Assembly (NCBI RefSeq): GCF_047303325.1
Contig: NZ_JBKBEX010000002.1
Span: 248,001-312,000, forward strand
DNA length: 64,000 bases
Direction: 5' to 3'
Source: Polaromonas sp047303325
GTDB lineage: Bacteria; Pseudomonadota; Gammaproteobacteria; Burkholderiales; Burkholderiaceae_C
The position numbers and the translations under genes are program-made. The notes under the pieces are model-generated. The model saw nothing but the letters and a program-made list of their open reading frames with translations. It did no database searches and was not told the DNA's origin. Positions 16,841-25,381 of this stretch are shown piece by piece. Position 1 is the first letter of the stretch. The number at the start of each line of letters is the position of its first letter.

Positions 16841-16984
16841 TTATTTGTCCTTGATCTTGCCGCGCGGGATCACCTGCGTGACGATGGTCGGGCGCACCGC
16901 GTCGGGCGAGACCGGCTTGGGCGGCGAGCTGTCCTTCTTGGGCTTTTTGACCATCTTGTTGTTGTTTTGCTGTCCTTTTGCCAT
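16841..16984 (-). CDS. Small basic hypothetical protein
   Basis: A 47-residue lysine/proline-rich protein (MAKGQQNNNKMVKKPKKDSS). ATG at 16982-16984 has GGAG upstream on the minus strand. It ends 3 bp before the VF530 gene, indicating translational coupling. Its basic composition suggests nucleic-acid binding, which would fit its DNA-binding neighbour, but no domain is recognised. Confidence 0.65.
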   Translation of the reverse strand: MAKGQQNNNKMVKKPKKDSSPPKPVSPDAVRPTIVTQVIPRGKIKDK

Positions 16985-17025
16985 GGTTTTCTCCGTCAGG
17001 TTGATAAGTGGGGATGCTGTGATTA

Positions 17026-18348
17026 TCAATGCAACTTGATGCGCGGGCGGTGGGTGCGGTCCAGCATTTCAGACAGCGTGATCAAGGCCGTTTTCTTGAA
17101 GCCGCCCAGCGCCAGCTGGTGCTGCTTGTGCAGGCCCCAGTACATGAACTTGGCCAGCTGGCCTTCGATAAAAAAGCTGCCCTTGGTGAGGCTGCCCATC
17201 AGGCTGCCGACCGATGAATATTCAGACAGCGACACCAGGGAGCCCTGGTCCTTGAACACAAAGGGCGCGACCGGCTTGCCGGCGATCAGGTCTTGCAGCG
17301 AGCGCGCCAGGTACATGGCCTGCTGGTAGGCGGCTTGCGCGCGCGGCGGCACCCAGGTGCCGTCGGGCTGCTGGCAGGCCGCGCAGTCGCCGAAGGCGTA
17401 AATGCTGGTGTCGCGCGTGGTCTGCAGGTTGCCGTTGACCATCAACTGGTTGAGCTTGCTGGTCTCCAGCGCCTCACCGCCTTCGGGCGTGCCGCCCAGG
17501 CTGCGCAAAAAGTCCGCGGCCTTCACACCGGCGGCCCACACCGTGATGCTGGCGGGCACCACCTTGCCGCTGGCCATCTTCAGGCTGTCGGCGGTGACTT
17601 CGACCACTTTTTCATTGGTGTGCACCTCGATGGCCAGCTTGCGCAGCTCGCGCATGGCCGATTCGCTGAGGCGCTCGGGCAGCTGGGCCAAGAGGCGCGG
17701 CGATGCTTCCACCAGCACGATCTGCAGGTCTTTTTCGGGGTGGATGTGGTCAAAGCCGTAATTGGCCAGTACCCGCGCCGCGGCATGCAGCTCGGCGGCC
17801 AGCTCGACGCCGGTGGCGCCGCCGCCCACGATGGCCACGGTCAGGCGCCCGCTGCCGGCCACGCGCGGCACGGTCTGGGCGCGCAGGCAGGCGTTGATCA
17901 GCCTGTCGTTAAAGCGCTTGGCCGCCTGCGGGCTGTCCAGCTTGATGGTGTGCTCGGCCGCGCCGGGCGTGCCGAAATCATTGGTCTGGCTGCCCACGGC
18001 GATCACCAGGGTGTCGTAGGCCAGCTGCTGGGCCGGCGTGATTTCGCGGCCGGCTTCGTCATGGCTGGCGGCCAGCTGCACCGTCTTGTTTTGCCGGTCC
18101 ACGCCGGTGAGGCTGCCCAGGCGGAACTTGAAGTGGTTCCAGCGCGCCTGCGCCAGGTATTCGATTTCCTCGGCGTGCGTGTCGAAACTGCCGGCGGCCA
18201 GCTGGTGCAGCAGCGGCTTCCAGACATGGGTGCGGGCGGCGTCGACCAGGGTGATTTCGGCCAGGCCTTTTTTGCCCAGGCGCTTGCCCAGTTGTGTGGC
18301 CAGCGCCAGCCCTCCGGCGCCCCCTCCGACGATGACGATGCGGTGCAT
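17026..18348 (-). CDS. ndh: Type II NADH dehydrogenase (NDH-2) / FAD-dependent oxidoreductase
   Basis: A 440-residue flavoprotein. The FAD-binding motif IVGGGAGGLALATQLG lies at residues 5-20. The NADH-binding motif VAIVGGGATGVELAAEL is near residue 170, and the second FAD motif YAFGDCAAC is near 320. The WKPLLHQLAAGS block is typical of NDH-2. Such enzymes pass electrons from NADH to quinone at the inner membrane without pumping protons, anchored by C-terminal helices. It is divergent from the MFS gene with a gap of about 127 bp. Confidence 0.9.
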   Translation of the reverse strand: MHRIVIVGGGAGGLALATQLGKRLGKKGLAEITLVDAARTHVWKPLLHQLAAGSFDTHAEEIEYLAQARWNHFKFRLGSLTGVDRQNKTVQLAASHDEAGREITPAQQLAYDTLVIAVGSQTNDFGTPGAAEHTIKLDSPQAAKRFNDRLINACLRAQTVPRVAGSGRLTVAIVGGGATGVELAAELHAAARVLANYGFDHIHPEKDLQIVLVEASPRLLAQLPERLSESAMRELRKLAIEVHTNEKVVEVTADSLKMASGKVVPASITVWAAGVKAADFLRSLGGTPEGGEALETSKLNQLMVNGNLQTTRDTSIYAFGDCAACQQPDGTWVPPRAQAAYQQAMYLARSLQDLIAGKPVAPFVFKDQGSLVSLSEYSSVGSLMGSLTKGSFFIEGQLAKFMYWGLHKQHQLALGGFKKTALITLSEMLDRTHRPRIKLH

Positions 18349-18475
18349 AAAACCTCCAGGGGTGTTGCTCTGTAGTTATGCCTCCATGTTAACTGGCGGG
18401 CGGGGGCGCCCCTGGAAGGGCGCAATATCCCTTGGGGTGCTGCTTTCACACGGCGCTGTTAAGCTTCACGCCCGC

Positions 18476-19714
18476 ATGCCGACACACACGTTTAAAGAAC
18501 TGACCCACCAGCGCGCCTATATGCGCATGTGGTTCGCGCGGATTTTCGGCACCACGGGCAACCAGATGCTGATGGTGGCCGTGGGCTGGCAGATGTACGA
18601 GCTGACCGGCAGCGCCTGGGACCTGGGCCTGGTGGGCCTGTACCAGTTCATGCCGGCGCTGCTGCTCACGCTGGTGGCGGGCCATGTGGCGGACAGGGTG
18701 CACCGCGGCCGCATCATCGCCGGCTGCCTGGTCACTCAGGGCACGGTGGCGATGATCCTGGTGGCCGCCACGCAGGGCTGGGGCGCCCACCACAGCTGGG
18801 CTTCGCGCGAGTTGCTGCTGGCGGTGTCGGTCCTGCTGGGTGTGGCCCGCGCCTTCCAGATGCCGGCGCAGCAGGCGCTGACCCCCATGCTGGTGCCGCC
18901 CGCCATGCTGCCGCGCGCCATGGCCTTCAGCTCAGCCGGCATGCAGGCGGCGATCATAGGCGGGCCGGCGCTGGGCGGCGTGATTTTTGTGGCCGGCGCC
19001 ACGGCGGTGTATGCCACCTGCACCTTCTTGTTCGCCACCGGCTGCGGGCTGATCGCCGTGCTGCGCTACGACCATGCCCCGCCGCCGCGTGAGCCCGTGA
19101 CTCTGAGCACGTTGCTGGCCGGCGTGGAATTTGTCTGGCAGCGCAAGGCCCTGCTGGGTGCCGTTTCACTGGACCTGTTTGCCGTGCTGCTGGGCGGCGC
19201 CACAGCCCTGCTGCCCATGTTCGCCAAGGACATCCTGCACGTCGGCCCCTGGGGCCTGGGCCTGCTGCGCGGCGCACCCGCCGCGGGCGCTTTGCTGATG
19301 TCGGCGCTGCTCACGCGCTGGCCGCTGGAGCGCCGCGTCGGGCCGACCATGTTGTCGGCAGTAGCGGTTTACGGCCTGTGCATGGTGGTGTTCGGCCTGT
19401 CGACCAGCTTTGTGCTGTCGCTGCTGGTGCTGGCTATTTCGGGCAGCGCCGACATGGTCAGCGTGGTGGTGCGCCAGACCTTGGTGCAGATTGAAACCCC
19501 CAACGAGATGCGCGGCCGCGTCAGTGCCGTCAACTCGGTATTCATAGGTGCTTCCAACCAGCTTGGCGAGTTCGAGTCCGGCGCTACTGCCGCGCTGCTG
19601 GGGCCTGTGGGCTCGGTGGTGGCCGGCGGTGTGGGTACGCTGCTGGTGGCGGCGGCGTGGTTCCGGATGTTTCCGTCGCTGTCGCGACGCGACCGTATAG
19701 TGGCACCGCCTTGA
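18476..19714 (+). CDS. MFS transporter (MFS_3/EntS-like)
   Basis: A 412-residue inner-membrane carrier with about 12 hydrophobic segments. The start MPTHTFKELTHQRAYMRMW leads into FARIFGTTGNQMLMVAVGWQ, and the loop motif AGHVADRVHRGRIIAG between helices 2 and 3 is the MFS signature. The C-terminal half contains IETPNEMRGRVSAVNSVFIG, typical of the enterobactin-exporter-like MFS_3 group. The frame extends upstream, but ATG 18476 is the first sensible start after the divergent ndh promoter region. The substrate is unknown. Confidence 0.88.
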   Translation: MPTHTFKELTHQRAYMRMWFARIFGTTGNQMLMVAVGWQMYELTGSAWDLGLVGLYQFMPALLLTLVAGHVADRVHRGRIIAGCLVTQGTVAMILVAATQGWGAHHSWASRELLLAVSVLLGVARAFQMPAQQALTPMLVPPAMLPRAMAFSSAGMQAAIIGGPALGGVIFVAGATAVYATCTFLFATGCGLIAVLRYDHAPPPREPVTLSTLLAGVEFVWQRKALLGAVSLDLFAVLLGGATALLPMFAKDILHVGPWGLGLLRGAPAAGALLMSALLTRWPLERRVGPTMLSAVAVYGLCMVVFGLSTSFVLSLLVLAISGSADMVSVVVRQTLVQIETPNEMRGRVSAVNSVFIGASNQLGEFESGATAALLGPVGSVVAGGVGTLLVAAAWFRMFPSLSRRDRIVAPP

Positions 19715-19796
19715 CCTTCAGAGTGGTGGTAGCCGCGATGTGTGTATGGGTTGGAGTGGGAGCTAAATCGGATACATCGTGGACGATGAAGACGGA

Positions 19797-20234
19797 TTAG
19801 GCTCGTCTGCCCGGCGGAAAATCTTCATACGATTTGGGGTAATAGCCCCAGATCCTTGCAAAACCTTCCCTGTATTCAAAGTCGAAGCCGATCTCTTTTA
19901 GTTTGCCGAGCATCGTTGGCGAGTAATCAATGACTTTCGGTGCGAGGAGGCGACCAGTCCGGGCTTCTCCATGTAAGCCGAGATCAAACCACTCCACACC
20001 CACAAATGGGAACGGGAGGTGGTAGCACCACTCGGTATCCCAGCCCGAAATGTGGCCGCTGACCCATTTCGAGCGATACGAAGGTTTGTAACCGAGCCCA
20101 CGTACATACACGATCAGCTCATTCCATTTTGTGTCATTCGCAAGCGCCCCAGAAAACTTTCGGCGCGCTTGCAATGCAATTTTTTCTCTGTCTTCGTTCT
20201 CAGGGACTGCATTGGCAAGCGGTAATGAATGCAT
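19797..20234 (-). CDS. DUF6678-like hypothetical protein
   Basis: A 145-residue protein whose body (TKWNELIVYVRGL, SGWDTEWCYHLPFPFVGVEWFDLGL, then the C-terminal FARIWGYYPKS) resembles the DUF6678 family of small proteins often found as accessory or immunity-type genes. ATG at 20232-20234 is chosen over an upstream in-frame ATG because the upstream residues are of low quality. Its GC content is clearly lower than the flanking genes, suggesting a later arrival. No partner gene is adjacent. Confidence 0.65.
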   Translation of the reverse strand: MHSLPLANAVPENEDREKIALQARRKFSGALANDTKWNELIVYVRGLGYKPSYRSKWVSGHISGWDTEWCYHLPFPFVGVEWFDLGLHGEARTGRLLAPKVIDYSPTMLGKLKEIGFDFEYREGFARIWGYYPKSYEDFPPGRRA

Positions 20235-20400
20235 GGTAAAGGCTCGATGTAAATGTGAGCAGGCACTATAGCGAGAAGCTGAGGAGGCACCGCAGGTTTG
20301 ATGCACAACACATGCCAGTTGCCCGCCCCAGAGTCTTTGTCATCATGATGACCGGCCCACTGCGATAAGGTTGATTTCGCAGATAAACGGGCAAGGTTGC

Positions 20401-21687
20401 CTACCGCCCCGTACTCGCCCGTATCCGGTTCACCTCCAGCGGCGTGATCTCGCTCGCCCGGTTGCCCCAGGACTGGCGGATGTGCGTGAGCACCAGTCCC
20501 ATGTCGGCGTCATTGAGTACCAGCACAAAGGGCGGCATGCCGAAAGGCCGCGGGTTGCCTTCAGTCGCCGGCGCGTAGCCGCCGTTGAGCACGATCTGCA
20601 CCAGATTGACCGCCTGGCCCATGGTGACGGCGCGGTTGCCGGCCAGTGCCGGGTAGGCATTGGCGATGCCTTCGCCCTTGGCGCCGTGGCACTGGGCGCA
20701 GTGCTGCTCATAAAGTTTGGCGGCGCGCTCCACCGACTCGCCCTGTGTCTTGATGGCGGCTGGTTCGGGGGGCGCTGTGTGCGAGGGGGGCAATTCTTTG
20801 AGGAACTGAGCCATCGCGCCCAGGTCGGCGTCGCTCAAATACTGGGTGCTGCGCTGCACGACTTCGGCCATGGGGCCGGTGACCGAGGCGCGTGGCGACA
20901 CGCCGTTTTTCAACAAGCTCACGATGTGCTGTTTGTCCCAGTCGCCCACACCGGCCTCATAGGGCGAGGCCAGCGAGGGTGCGTACCAGTTCTGCATCGG
21001 GATCAGGCCGCCGGCCAGGTCCAGGCCCTGGTCGCTTCCGCCCAGCGCGTTGCGCGCCGTGTGGCAGGCCGCGCAGTGGCCCAGGCCCTTGACCAGGTAG
21101 GCACCGCGGTTCCACTCGGTGCCGCGCGCCGTGTCGGGCTCATACACACCGGGGCTGAAGAACAGCGCGCGCCACACCGCCAGCGCGGCCTGCGACTGGT
21201 AGGGAAAGCGCAGCGCATGCGGCAGGTTGGGCGCGACCACCGGGGGAAGGCTGCGCAGGTAGGCATACAGCGCGTCGGAGTCCTCGCGCGTGACCTGGGT
21301 GTAGCTGGTGTAGGGAAAAGCCGGATAAAGCAGCCTGCCGTCTTTGGAGCGGCCGTTGTGCATGGCGCGCCAGAAATGGGTGGATGACCAGCCGCCTATG
21401 CCCGTCTTGTCGTCGGGCGTGAGGTTGGAGGTGAAGACGGTTCCGAAGGGCGTCGCGATGCCGCGCCCGCCCGCATAGGGCTGGCCGCCCTGCGCGGTGT
21501 GGCAGGCCTGGCAGTTGCCGGCCCGCGCCAGGTAGGCGCCGCGCGCGATCAGCCCGTCGCTGGGTGCGGCGCTGGCCACCGGCGCTTTCACGTCGACTTC
21601 GTCGCGCACATTGAGGGCCCAGACCAGCGCGCTGCCGCCCGCGGCGATGACTGCCAGGGCGATGGCGAATTTGAAGGCTTTTTTCAC
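20401..21687 (-). CDS. Membrane-anchored tri-heme cytochrome c
   Basis: A 428-residue protein with an N-terminal membrane anchor (FKFAIALAVIAAGGSALVWAL) and three CxxCH haem sites: CQACH, CAACH and CAQCH. Each has a distal methionine region (for example MPPFVLVLND). The domain order matches the cytochrome subunits of membrane-bound alcohol, aldehyde or gluconate dehydrogenases. GTG at 21685-21687 overlaps the stop of the upstream cytochrome gene by four bases (GTGA), so the two are translationally coupled. The window contains no matching dehydrogenase subunit, so the electron donor is unknown. Confidence 0.88.
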   Translation of the reverse strand: MKKAFKFAIALAVIAAGGSALVWALNVRDEVDVKAPVASAAPSDGLIARGAYLARAGNCQACHTAQGGQPYAGGRGIATPFGTVFTSNLTPDDKTGIGGWSSTHFWRAMHNGRSKDGRLLYPAFPYTSYTQVTREDSDALYAYLRSLPPVVAPNLPHALRFPYQSQAALAVWRALFFSPGVYEPDTARGTEWNRGAYLVKGLGHCAACHTARNALGGSDQGLDLAGGLIPMQNWYAPSLASPYEAGVGDWDKQHIVSLLKNGVSPRASVTGPMAEVVQRSTQYLSDADLGAMAQFLKELPPSHTAPPEPAAIKTQGESVERAAKLYEQHCAQCHGAKGEGIANAYPALAGNRAVTMGQAVNLVQIVLNGGYAPATEGNPRPFGMPPFVLVLNDADMGLVLTHIRQSWGNRASEITPLEVNRIRASTGR

Positions 21688-22469
21688 TTTTGCGCCTTCA
21701 CGGGGGCCGCGGCGGTCGCCGCGGGCGCGGTCGCGCTGCCGCAGGTGATGGCGCTCGCGCCCGGGGGGAGTGGCGGCAGGCTGGCGGCCGGTTTGGTGCT
21801 GGCGGGCAGGGGCTGTGCGGCCGCCCAGCTGGCCACGGCATTGATGTCTTCCAGGGTCAGGCGGCTCACCACGTCCTTCATGCAGTCGGGCGCATGCGCG
21901 CGGCGCTGGCCGGCCTTCCAGGCGCCCAGCTGCGCATTGAGGTAGTCGCGCGGCAGGCCCAGCAGGCCTGGGATGCCGGGGGCCACGCCGGTCATGGCCT
22001 GGCCGTGGCATTGCACGCAGGCCGGCAGCTGGCGCGCAGCGTCGCCTTCCAGCACCAGCTGGCGGCCATGGCGCAGCACCTCGGGCGCGGCGGCGGCAGG
22101 CAGCGGCGCGGGGTAGGGTACTTCGAGCTGCGAAAAATACGTCGCGATCTCCATCAGGTAGGCGTCGCTCAGCGGTTCAATCAGCTGCGTCATGAGGCCG
22201 TAGTGGCGCCGCCCGTCGCGGAAGTTGAGCAGCTGGTTGTAAAGGTAACCGGCCGGCTTGCCGGCCAGGCGCGGGTAATAGCCGTCGGGCGCGGCGCGGC
22301 CCTGCGGTCCATGGCAGGCGGTGCAGGCCATGGCGCGCTGGGCGATGCTGTCTTCAAAGGGAGGTGGCGCCGCAACGGCGGCGCCGGCCGCTGCCCAGGC
22401 CAGGGCGGCCGGCAGCGTATGCAGGGCCAGCGTGCGCAGCCAGGAATATCCAGAACAGGTCTCATGCAT
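21684..22469 (-). CDS. Di-heme cytochrome c (c4-like)
   Basis: A 261-residue periplasmic cytochrome. The signal sequence (LRTLALHTLPAALAWAAAG, cleavage near AVAA) is followed by two CxxCH sites, CTACH and CVQCH, and PRLAGKPAGYLYNQL and PGIPGLLGLPRDYLNAQL blocks typical of cytochrome c4-type repeats. ATG at 22467-22469 is chosen because the signal peptide follows directly. The C-terminal 40 residues are alanine/proline-rich. It is the first gene of a two-cistron operon with the tri-heme protein, divergent from a MocR regulator. Confidence 0.88.
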   Translation of the reverse strand: MHETCSGYSWLRTLALHTLPAALAWAAAGAAVAAPPPFEDSIAQRAMACTACHGPQGRAAPDGYYPRLAGKPAGYLYNQLLNFRDGRRHYGLMTQLIEPLSDAYLMEIATYFSQLEVPYPAPLPAAAAPEVLRHGRQLVLEGDAARQLPACVQCHGQAMTGVAPGIPGLLGLPRDYLNAQLGAWKAGQRRAHAPDCMKDVVSRLTLEDINAVASWAAAQPLPASTKPAASLPPLPPGASAITCGSATAPAATAAAPVKAQK

Positions 22470-22528
22470 GAGGGGATCATGCCCCACATGGCCAGTCCGC
22501 GTAAGCATCAGTTGCCGACGAAAAAAGC

Positions 22529-22567
22529 ATATCAGATGAAAAACAGCGGAAAATTGCAATATCAGAT
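22529..22567. promoter_or_regulatory. Candidate MocR operator: two direct repeats
   Basis: ATATCAGAT occurs at 22529-22537 and 22559-22567, same orientation, 30 bp apart, in the gap between the cytochrome operon and the MocR gene. MocR regulators such as GabR and PdxR bind pairs of direct repeats with similar spacing, so this fits autoregulation and control of the divergent genes. Confidence 0.55.
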
Positions 22568-22609
22568 CGCGGCAGGCCGCGCCAAAGCGAGCCGCACCGC
22601 GTACACCCC

Positions 22610-24064
22610 ATGAAACGCTACGAACAACTGGTCGAACTGCTGGCGACCGATATCCGCAACGGGCGCCTGGCCCCCGGCACGCGACTGCCCTCGATACGCA
22701 CCATCACCGCGCAGCACGGCTTGAGCGCCTCTACCGCTTTCAAGGCCTATTACCGGCTGGAAGAAAAAGGCCTGGTGCGCGCACAGCCGCGTTCGGGTTA
22801 TTACGTGACGGCCTCGTCCATGCAGCAGCTCGCTGCACCGGCGCGCGGCGCGGCCGATAGCAGGGCGGGCAAGGCGGCCCGGGTGGCGCCCCGGCCGGAC
22901 GTCAGCGAGCTGGTGTTTTCGGTGCTGGGCGCGGCGCAGGACCCGGCCATCGTTCCCCTGGGCTCGGCTTTTCCCGCGCCGGGGCTGTTCCCGCTGCAGC
23001 GGCTGGGCAAGTCGCTGGCCCGCAGCGCGCGGTTTATCCAGGGGGCGGACACCGTGGCCAGCCTGCCGCGCGGCGATGAGGGCCTGCGCCGGCAGATCGC
23101 GCTGCGCTACCTGGGCCTGGGGCTGGCGCAGTCGGCTGATGAGCTCATCGTCACGCATGGCGCGCTGGAGGCGCTGAACCTGTGCCTGACGGCCGTGGCC
23201 CAGCCCGGCGACCTGGTCGCGGTCGAGTCGCCGGGGTTTTACGCCAGCCTGCAGGCGCTGGAGCGGCTCAAGATGAAAGCGCTGGAAATCCCGGTGCATC
23301 CGCAGGACGGCCTGGACCTGGCGGCGCTGGCCGACGCGCTGCAGCGCCACCCGGTCAAGGCCTGCTGGTTCATGACTTCGTTCCAGAACCCCACGGGCGC
23401 CAGCCTGTCGCTGGAGAAAAAGAAAGCGCTGGTCGCGCTGCTGGCCACGCGCGATATTCCGCTGATCGAGGACGACGTGTACGCCGAACTGTATTTCGGC
23501 CACCGCGGCTTGCTGCCGGCCAAGGCTTTTGACCGCAAGGGCCTGGTGATGCACTGCGGCTCTTTCAGCAAGACGCTGGCGCCTGGCTACCGCGTGGGCT
23601 GGGTGTCGCCCGGGCGCTTCGGCCAGCAGATAGAGCGGCTCAGGCTGATGACCACGCTATCGGCCAGCCTGCCCGCGCAACTGGCCATCGCCGACTATCT
23701 GCAGCACGGCGGCTACGACAAACACCTGCGCAAGCTGCGGCATGCGATGGAGTCGCAGCTCTCAAGCCTGCTGGCCGCCATCGCCCGCCATTTCCCGCCG
23801 GACGTGCGTGTGTCGCGCCCCGCGGGCGGCTATTTTGTGTGGGTGGAATTCGCCGAGGGCTTTGACGCGCTGGCCCTGCACCAGGCGGCGCTGGAGCTGG
23901 GCATAGGCGTGGCGCCGGGCCCGGTGTTTTCAGCGCGGCGCAACTTCCGGCACTGCCTGCGGCTCAATTACGGCCATCCGTGGAGCGAGCGGTTTGAGGC
24001 GGCGATGCAGGGCCTGGGAATGCTGGCAAGGCGGCAAAGCCCTTACGACAAGGCTGCGAGCTGA
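22610..24064 (+). CDS. MocR-type PLP-dependent transcriptional regulator
   Basis: A 484-residue fusion of a GntR winged helix (residues 1-75: LPSIRTITAQHGLSASTAFKAYYRLEEKGLV) and a fold-type I aminotransferase domain. The PLP-binding lysine is expected in HCGSFSKTLAPGYRVGW, and the conserved MTSFQNPTGASLS and IEDDVYAELYF blocks are present. Such proteins sense amino acids or vitamin B6 through PLP. It is divergent from the cytochrome c pair, which it may control through the direct repeats in the gap. Confidence 0.92.
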   Translation: MKRYEQLVELLATDIRNGRLAPGTRLPSIRTITAQHGLSASTAFKAYYRLEEKGLVRAQPRSGYYVTASSMQQLAAPARGAADSRAGKAARVAPRPDVSELVFSVLGAAQDPAIVPLGSAFPAPGLFPLQRLGKSLARSARFIQGADTVASLPRGDEGLRRQIALRYLGLGLAQSADELIVTHGALEALNLCLTAVAQPGDLVAVESPGFYASLQALERLKMKALEIPVHPQDGLDLAALADALQRHPVKACWFMTSFQNPTGASLSLEKKKALVALLATRDIPLIEDDVYAELYFGHRGLLPAKAFDRKGLVMHCGSFSKTLAPGYRVGWVSPGRFGQQIERLRLMTTLSASLPAQLAIADYLQHGGYDKHLRKLRHAMESQLSSLLAAIARHFPPDVRVSRPAGGYFVWVEFAEGFDALALHQAALELGIGVAPGPVFSARRNFRHCLRLNYGHPWSERFEAAMQGLGMLARRQSPYDKAAS

Positions 24065-24079
24065 GCGTTGGCGGCTTGC

Positions 24080-24493
24080 CTAGCGGTGCTTGTCCGGCAG
24101 GGCACGCACGCAGGCCACAAAATGGTCCCAGCTGGCCTGCACTTCCTTGACGCGCACGCCTTTGTCGAGCACCGCGCCGCAGGCGGCCTCGGCGCGCCGC
24201 ACCACCTTGGTCAGAGCGCTGGCGGGCAGGGGTGGGATCTGCGCGCGCAGGCTGTCGGCCTTGCTGCGCATCTGGGCGATGGCGTCCTTGGCCAGGGTCT
24301 TGTTGCCGGCGCAGGCGATCATGCCAATCATTTCGGCCATTTCGCCAAAGGCCGGGTCCAGGTTCCAGAGCGCCGCCGTGCCCAGTGCCAGCGCCCACAT
24401 GCGCTTGTTGCGCGTTGGCGCTGCAGCGGCCTGGCCGTCCTCGGCCGGCTGTGGGCCGGCGGGCTGGGTGTCGGGAGGGGAGGGGTTCTTCAT
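24080..24493 (-). CDS. Hypothetical protein with one hydrophobic segment
   Basis: A 137-residue protein of unknown function. The N-terminus is proline/alanine-rich and is followed by RNKRMWALALGTAALWNLDPAFGEMAEMIGMIACAGNKTLA, which may be a short membrane-associated helix. The rest is helical with two cysteines. ATG at 24491-24493 is the best start; the frame stays open 30 codons further upstream. It is convergent with the MocR gene (15 bp gap). No domain is recognised. Confidence 0.6.
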   Translation of the reverse strand: MKNPSPPDTQPAGPQPAEDGQAAAAPTRNKRMWALALGTAALWNLDPAFGEMAEMIGMIACAGNKTLAKDAIAQMRSKADSLRAQIPPLPASALTKVVRRAEAACGAVLDKGVRVKEVQASWDHFVACVRALPDKHR

Positions 24494-24619
24494 GGACGGC
24501 GTGTCTTGTATAGACAAGGCAATATTCTGCCCGAGTCGGTTGGCCGCGCCGGCCCGGGTCGGCAAAACCCGGTTTTGCGCCAAGGAAAGCGTTGACAGCC
24601 GAATGTAAAGCGCGCCGGT

Positions 24620-25381
24620 TCAGCCGCCATCGACCCAGCCGGCAATGCGCCTGCAGACCCAGTCCGCATCGTCATGCGGCAGGTCGTGGCCGGCCCAGGG
24701 GTGTTCGTGGTGGGCGGCCTGCCAGGCCTGGGCCAGCCGGGCCGAGCAGCGTGGGTGCACCAGGTGGTCGGCCGCCGACGACAGCACCAGGGTCGGGCGG
24801 GCGAGCGGCGCGGCCGTGCTGAAGGCGGCCGCGGCCTTGAGCTGGTGCCAGGCGTTGGCGAGGCTCACGGGCGCGTCCTGGCGAATGCGGGTCCACGCGG
24901 CGATATCCTGCTCCATCGAGGTCGTGCGATTGCAGGTGATGCGGTGGATCACGCGCTCGGCATACTTCGCGTCGCTCCAGCGGGCGGCCACCAGCGCCAG
25001 CGGCAGCCAGTTGCCGGGACGCAGGCGTTCGCTCGCACGGCCCAGCGGCCGCATGCTGGTGTTGATCAGCACCAGCCGCTCGATTTCCTGCGGATAACGA
25101 TGTGCCCAGTCGGCGGCCACCATCGCACCCAGCGACATCGCCACCAGGCTGTAGGGCGGCGCAAGCCCTCGGGCCAGCAGGTGCGCGCGCGCGAAGTCGG
25201 CCATCGCGCCCACCGTGGCCGGCGAGGCTTCGCGGTGGAACACGCCGTTGCCCGGCAAATCCAGCGCCAACACGCGGGTGGCGGCGCTGGCCGAGCCCGG
25301 CAATGTGCGCGCCAGCCGCTCCGCGAAGTCGCCCCAATGCCGCGCCTCGCGGGTCAGGCCCCTGAGCAGCACCCAGCTCAT
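24620..25381 (-). CDS. Alpha/beta hydrolase
   Basis: A 253-residue hydrolase. The nucleophile serine is in LVAMSLGAMVAA, an acid residue is likely in SSAADHLVHP, and the histidine is likely in AGHDLPHDD near the C-terminus. The oxyanion region begins at WVLLRGLTREARHWGDF. ATG at 25379-25381 overlaps the stop of the upstream carboxypeptidase gene by four bases (ATGA), so the two are coupled. It is probably an esterase or lipase-like enzyme acting with the M14 peptidase; the substrate is unknown. Confidence 0.87.
   Translation of the reverse strand: MSWVLLRGLTREARHWGDFAERLARTLPGSASAATRVLALDLPGNGVFHREASPATVGAMADFARAHLLARGLAPPYSLVAMSLGAMVAADWAHRYPQEIERLVLINTSMRPLGRASERLRPGNWLPLALVAARWSDAKYAERVIHRITCNRTTSMEQDIAAWTRIRQDAPVSLANAWHQLKAAAAFSTAAPLARPTLVLSSAADHLVHPRCSARLAQAWQAAHHEHPWAGHDLPHDDADWVCRRIAGWVDGG

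Noticed and set aside
20401..22011. Extended start for the tri-heme cytochrome
   Set aside because: The upstream part lies inside the di-heme gene in another frame; GTG at 21687 with GTGA coupling and a membrane anchor fits better.
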